A stretch of DNA of 64,000 bases. It comes from Mariniflexile sp. AS56. Its GTDB lineage: Bacteria; Bacteroidota; Bacteroidia; Flavobacteriales; Flavobacteriaceae. The translations under genes and the position numbers were made by a program. The stretch covers positions 372,001 to 436,000 of the forward strand of contig NZ_JAUPED010000001.1 of the NCBI RefSeq assembly GCF_030552475.1, written 5' to 3'. Below the pieces are notes generated by a model that saw only the letters and a program-made list of their open reading frames with translations, searched no databases and was not told the DNA's origin. Shown here in pieces: positions 61,642-64,000 of this stretch; position 1 is the first letter of the stretch; every line of letters starts with the position of its first letter.

Positions 61642-62407
61642 ACCCGTCTTTATCGTCTAGAAACTTAAGCTTATTACGGTAATAACTAATATGGTTGCGG
61701 TCTAGTGTGACAACTTCAACCTGCTCTTTATTTGGTTTTATAGTACTTATTGTATTGCCCAACACATCATACACTGCCGAGTTTCCACAATATTCATTTT
61801 GAAGGCCATCTAGCCCTACTCTATTCACACCAATGGTATAACACATGTTTTCTATAGCACGCGCTTTAAGCAAAGCATCCCACGCGAAAACTCGAGGTTT
61901 AGGCCAATTGGCCACATACAGTAACACATCGTATTCTTCTACGTTTCTTGCCCAAACAGGAAAACGTAAATCATAACACACTAAAGGGCAAATTTTCCAG
62001 CCTTTATAGGTTAATATTACTTTTTCATTACCCGAAGCAAACACCTTATCTTCACCCGCCAAGGTAAACGTGTGTCTTTTATCGTAAACCGTAATCACAC
62101 CCGAAGGTTCCACAAAAAGCAACCTATTATAATATTTACCAGCGTCTAAAATTATGAGACTTCCAACAATGGCGGCCCCAGATATTGCCGCCTGAGTTTT
62201 CATCCACCCAACCGTTTCACCTTCCATAGTTTCAGCAACCTTTTCCGCATTCATTGTAAAGGCTGTTGCAAACATTTCGGGTAGCACAATCACATCCACA
62301 TCATTTAAAATGCTAGCAATTTTTTCCGTAAAATTTTCACGATTTTTTTTGGGGTTTTCCCAAACCAAATCAGTCTGTACTAAGGCTACTTTAAGTTGGT
62401 CTTGCAA
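61628..62407 (-). CDS. Carbon-nitrogen hydrolase (omega-amidase-like)
   Basis: 259 residues with the nitrilase triad: Glu in VIVLPEMFATAF, Lys in VYDKRHTF, Cys in PLVCYDLRFPVWARN. The YDKRHTFTLAGEDKVF stretch matches the YafV/Nit2 subgroup that hydrolyses alpha-keto-glutaramate or keto-succinamate. That would serve transamination-linked methionine salvage, and an aminotransferase gene of the methionine type lies two genes away. The start codon is TTG, directly after the stop of the coiled-coil lipoprotein gene. Confidence 0.88.
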   Translation of the reverse strand: MQDQLKVALVQTDLVWENPKKNRENFTEKIASILNDVDVIVLPEMFATAFTMNAEKVAETMEGETVGWMKTQAAISGAAIVGSLIILDAGKYYNRLLFVEPSGVITVYDKRHTFTLAGEDKVFASGNEKVILTYKGWKICPLVCYDLRFPVWARNVEEYDVLLYVANWPKPRVFAWDALLKARAIENMCYTIGVNRVGLDGLQNEYCGNSAVYDVLGNTISTIKPNKEQVEVVTLDRNHISYYRNKLKFLDDKDGFSLT

Positions 62408-62926
62408 TTATAATTTATTAAATAGTTGTTCTGTTTTATCTTTTTCAGTTTGAAGTTCTTTTAACTTTTCAGCCCATTTTTCTTCATCTCGAGGTGAAAG
62501 TTCTCCTTTTTCATGAAGCTCTTTATATTCGTCCTTAGCTTTTTTAAGCTTTTCATTTGCTTTTAAAAAGTCGGCTCTTGCATTTTCCTTTGCTTCAAGT
62601 TTATCTTGTAGCGCTTCTTGCTGTTTCTCTAAAACCTTTTGCTCTGCTTCCGCTTTTTCTTGAACTCTTTCTAATTCTTCTTGTTTTGCTTCAAGGGCTT
62701 CCGCTTTTTCATCTGCAGCCTTTTTAGCCGCTTGTCTTTGCTTCAAAACACTTTCTATGGCATTCTTCTCTTCAGAAGTGATTGTTTTAGAAATATCAAC
62801 GCCATTATTTAAAATTTTGTCTCCTTTTATGGTATAGACTTTTCCGTCTTTAATAACGGTTTCTGAACTTGAACATCCAGAAACACTTACTAACAATACT
62901 AAAATTAATGCTTTTATAAATTTCAT
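62408..62926 (-). CDS. Coiled-coil lipoprotein (paralogue of 62948 gene)
   Basis: 172 residues. Lipobox VSVSGCSSSE. A short N-terminal module (KVYTIKGDKILNNGVDISKT) precedes a long heptad-like coiled coil (AKKAADEKAEALEAKQEELE and on) and a conserved C-terminal KGELSPRDEEKWAEKLKELQ. Family unknown to me; the module-plus-coil layout is shared with the upstream neighbour, so the two arose by tandem duplication. It sits between that neighbour and the nitrilase gene. Confidence 0.7.
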   Translation of the reverse strand: MKFIKALILVLLVSVSGCSSSETVIKDGKVYTIKGDKILNNGVDISKTITSEEKNAIESVLKQRQAAKKAADEKAEALEAKQEELERVQEKAEAEQKVLEKQQEALQDKLEAKENARADFLKANEKLKKAKDEYKELHEKGELSPRDEEKWAEKLKELQTEKDKTEQLFNKL

Positions 62927-62947
62927 GATTTATTTTTTTAGGGGGTT

Positions 62948-63418
62948 CTAAAGCTTTCGTTTCGCTTTAGCAATATCTTCTTTTAAATCTTGGATCTTTT
63001 CCAACCATTTAGCTTCATCGTTAGGCGATAATTTACCCTTATTTTTCAGCTTCTCATATTTTGACAAAGCATCTTTATAATCATCATTCGCGTCTTCAAA
63101 TTTAGATTGTGCCTTTTCTCTCGCTTTCAACTCTTTTTCGGCTTTTTTCTGCTTCTTTTCCGCTTTTTTTTGTTCGTTCTCTGCTTTTTTTATAGCTTTT
63201 TCTGCCTCTTCACGCTCGTCATCTAAAGCTTTTTGTTTATTCATAGCCTCCCATACACCCGATTGCTCTTCCACGGAAAGTGTAGATGTTACATCTGCCC
63301 CATCTTGTAAAATGGTTTTTCCTTTTATTTTATACGCAACTCCTTTAAAGCTAACTTCCTGTGCTTGAGTGCTTATTACGAATCCTAAAAATAATACTAA
63401 TACTGCTACTAATTTCAT
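62948..63418 (-). CDS. Secreted coiled-coil protein (paralogue of 62408 gene)
   Basis: 156 residues from ATG 63418, where a signal peptide begins (MKLVAVLVLFLGFVISTQAQ); nineteen upstream in-frame codons lack that character. Mature part: GVAYKIKGKTILQDGADVTS module, Lys/Glu-rich coiled coil (AENEQKKAEKKQKKAEKELK), then KGKLSPNDEAKWLEKIQDLK. It has no lipobox, unlike its paralogue, so one is soluble or periplasmic and the other lipid-anchored. Function unknown. Confidence 0.7.
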   Translation of the reverse strand: MKLVAVLVLFLGFVISTQAQEVSFKGVAYKIKGKTILQDGADVTSTLSVEEQSGVWEAMNKQKALDDEREEAEKAIKKAENEQKKAEKKQKKAEKELKAREKAQSKFEDANDDYKDALSKYEKLKNKGKLSPNDEAKWLEKIQDLKEDIAKAKRKL

Positions 63419-63475
63419 AATGTTTAATTTAAACTGTTCTTTATTAATTAGACGACTAAACCCTAAAAAAGTCAC

Positions 63476-64000
63476 TTAAATGTTATTTAAAATAATGGCT
63501 GCTTGCTTTAAAGTGTCGTCTGTTTTGGCAAAACAAAAACGAAGCACTTTATTATCTAGGTTATCACTATTAAATACGGATAACGGGATGGAAGCAACGC
63601 CAAAGGCTGTGGTTAAGCGTTTTGCAAAATCAACATCGTATTCTTGTGTTATTTCTGAATAATCTAACACCTGAAAATAAGTGCCTTTTGATGGTGTAAA
63701 TTTAAACCTAGAATCTTTGATTAAATTTAAAAATAAATTCCGTTTCTTTTGATAAAAATCTGATAATTCTAGATAGTGTTTAGGTTCTTGCATATAATCT
63801 GCAATGCCTTTTTGGGTAGGATGATGGATGCAAAACACGTTAAATTGATGCACTTTTAAAAATTCCTGCATTAATTCTTTGGGCGCACAACAATAGCCCA
63901 CCCGCCAACCTGTGTTATGAAAAGTTTTGCAAAAAGAAGCTACCACAAAACTTCTGGATTTTAAATCGGGAAACAAGCAAGCGCTTTCGTGGGTTTCGCC
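63476..64000 (-). CDS. Methionine aminotransferase-like PLP enzyme, 5' end missing
   Basis: The frame is open to base 64000 and stops at 63476, so only the C-terminal 174 residues are visible. The PLP lysine is in SFCKTFHNTGWRVGYC; the region VHQFNVFCIHHPTQKGIADY and the C-terminal VLRFCFAKTDDTLKQAA agree with the fold-type I aminotransferases of the KAT/methionine aminotransferase (YbdL-like) group. The pairing with an omega-amidase-like gene nearby supports methionine salvage through transamination. Confidence 0.85.
   Translation of the reverse strand, partial: GETHESACLFPDLKSRSFVVASFCKTFHNTGWRVGYCCAPKELMQEFLKVHQFNVFCIHHPTQKGIADYMQEPKHYLELSDFYQKKRNLFLNLIKDSRFKFTPSKGTYFQVLDYSEITQEYDVDFAKRLTTAFGVASIPLSVFNSDNLDNKVLRFCFAKTDDTLKQAAIILNNI

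Noticed and set aside
1-64000. Prophage, insertion sequence, CRISPR or toxin-antitoxin pair
   Set aside because: No transposase, integrase, phage structural gene, array of direct repeats or toxin-antitoxin pair was recognised anywhere.

Overview
The window is AT-rich bacterial chromosome from a member of the Bacteroidetes, almost certainly family Flavobacteriaceae. The evidence is: a type IX secretion sorting domain, DUF4296 and DUF4271 proteins, a DnaQ-DnaE fused replicative polymerase, a eukaryote-like single-chain GlyRS, many SPII lipoproteins, and two exact Bacteroidetes promoters of the form TTG-N19-TAnnTTTG (before rpsP and before tRNA-Asp). The genes are tightly packed, mostly short operons closed by strong hairpin terminators. 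I see no prophage, insertion sequence, CRISPR array or rRNA.

Layout. 0-6.7 kb: end of a DUF4407 membrane protein, a STAS protein, small secreted proteins, PhnA, then a leftward run ruvC-hemW-cyclase-MmcQ/YjbR. 6.8-9.3 kb: flippase-like membrane protein, GT2 glycosyltransferase, lipoprotein. 9.4-12.5 kb: a candidate small RNA, a LuxR-type response regulator, a TPR sensor kinase with a TTG start, and a 48-residue lipoprotein. 12.8-17.4 kb: LacI regulator, HAD phosphatase, DUF5679 protein, tRNA-Asp, DUF58 protein, a short ClpP, thioredoxin. 17.6-22.7 kb: a divergent sugar-catabolic locus (two DUF1080 lipoproteins, a TIM-barrel lipoprotein, a GMC oxidoreductase with a Tat-exported partner) that fits an oxidative 3-keto-glycoside pathway. 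22.9-34.8 kb: dnaE, two DUF2383 paralogues, lactonase, rpsP-rimM, trmN, glutaryl-CoA dehydrogenase, and a Cys-rich protein next to a Met/His-rich outer-membrane protein. 34.9-43.9 kb: SGNH hydrolase, metallophosphoesterase, an Fe-S group (Mrp ATPase, NifU-like, ferredoxin), alkyltransferase-like protein, LysE exporter, trmB, a glycosyltransferase and a PhoR/PhoB-like pair. 44-64 kb: housekeeping and metabolic genes (tyrS, pyrC, dolichol-phosphate-mannose-synthase-like GT2, hemD, pckA, saccharopine dehydrogenase, Lrp, glyS, comF, nitrilase), ending with two related secreted coiled-coil proteins and the 3' part of an aminotransferase gene.

The most unusual non-coding content is: (i) a dispersed repeat present four times, always in the same orientation, with ends GCGTTAGGG and GGTAACGCCC that can pair; (ii) a self-contained promoter-hairpin-terminator unit of about 100 nt at 9.43-9.6 kb, preceded by a palindromic ACGGG operator-like site; (iii) an almost identical 31-32 bp block upstream of both DUF2383 paralogues; (iv) four short hairpins beside gene ends. 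All functional assignments come from reading motifs by eye; no database search was possible.
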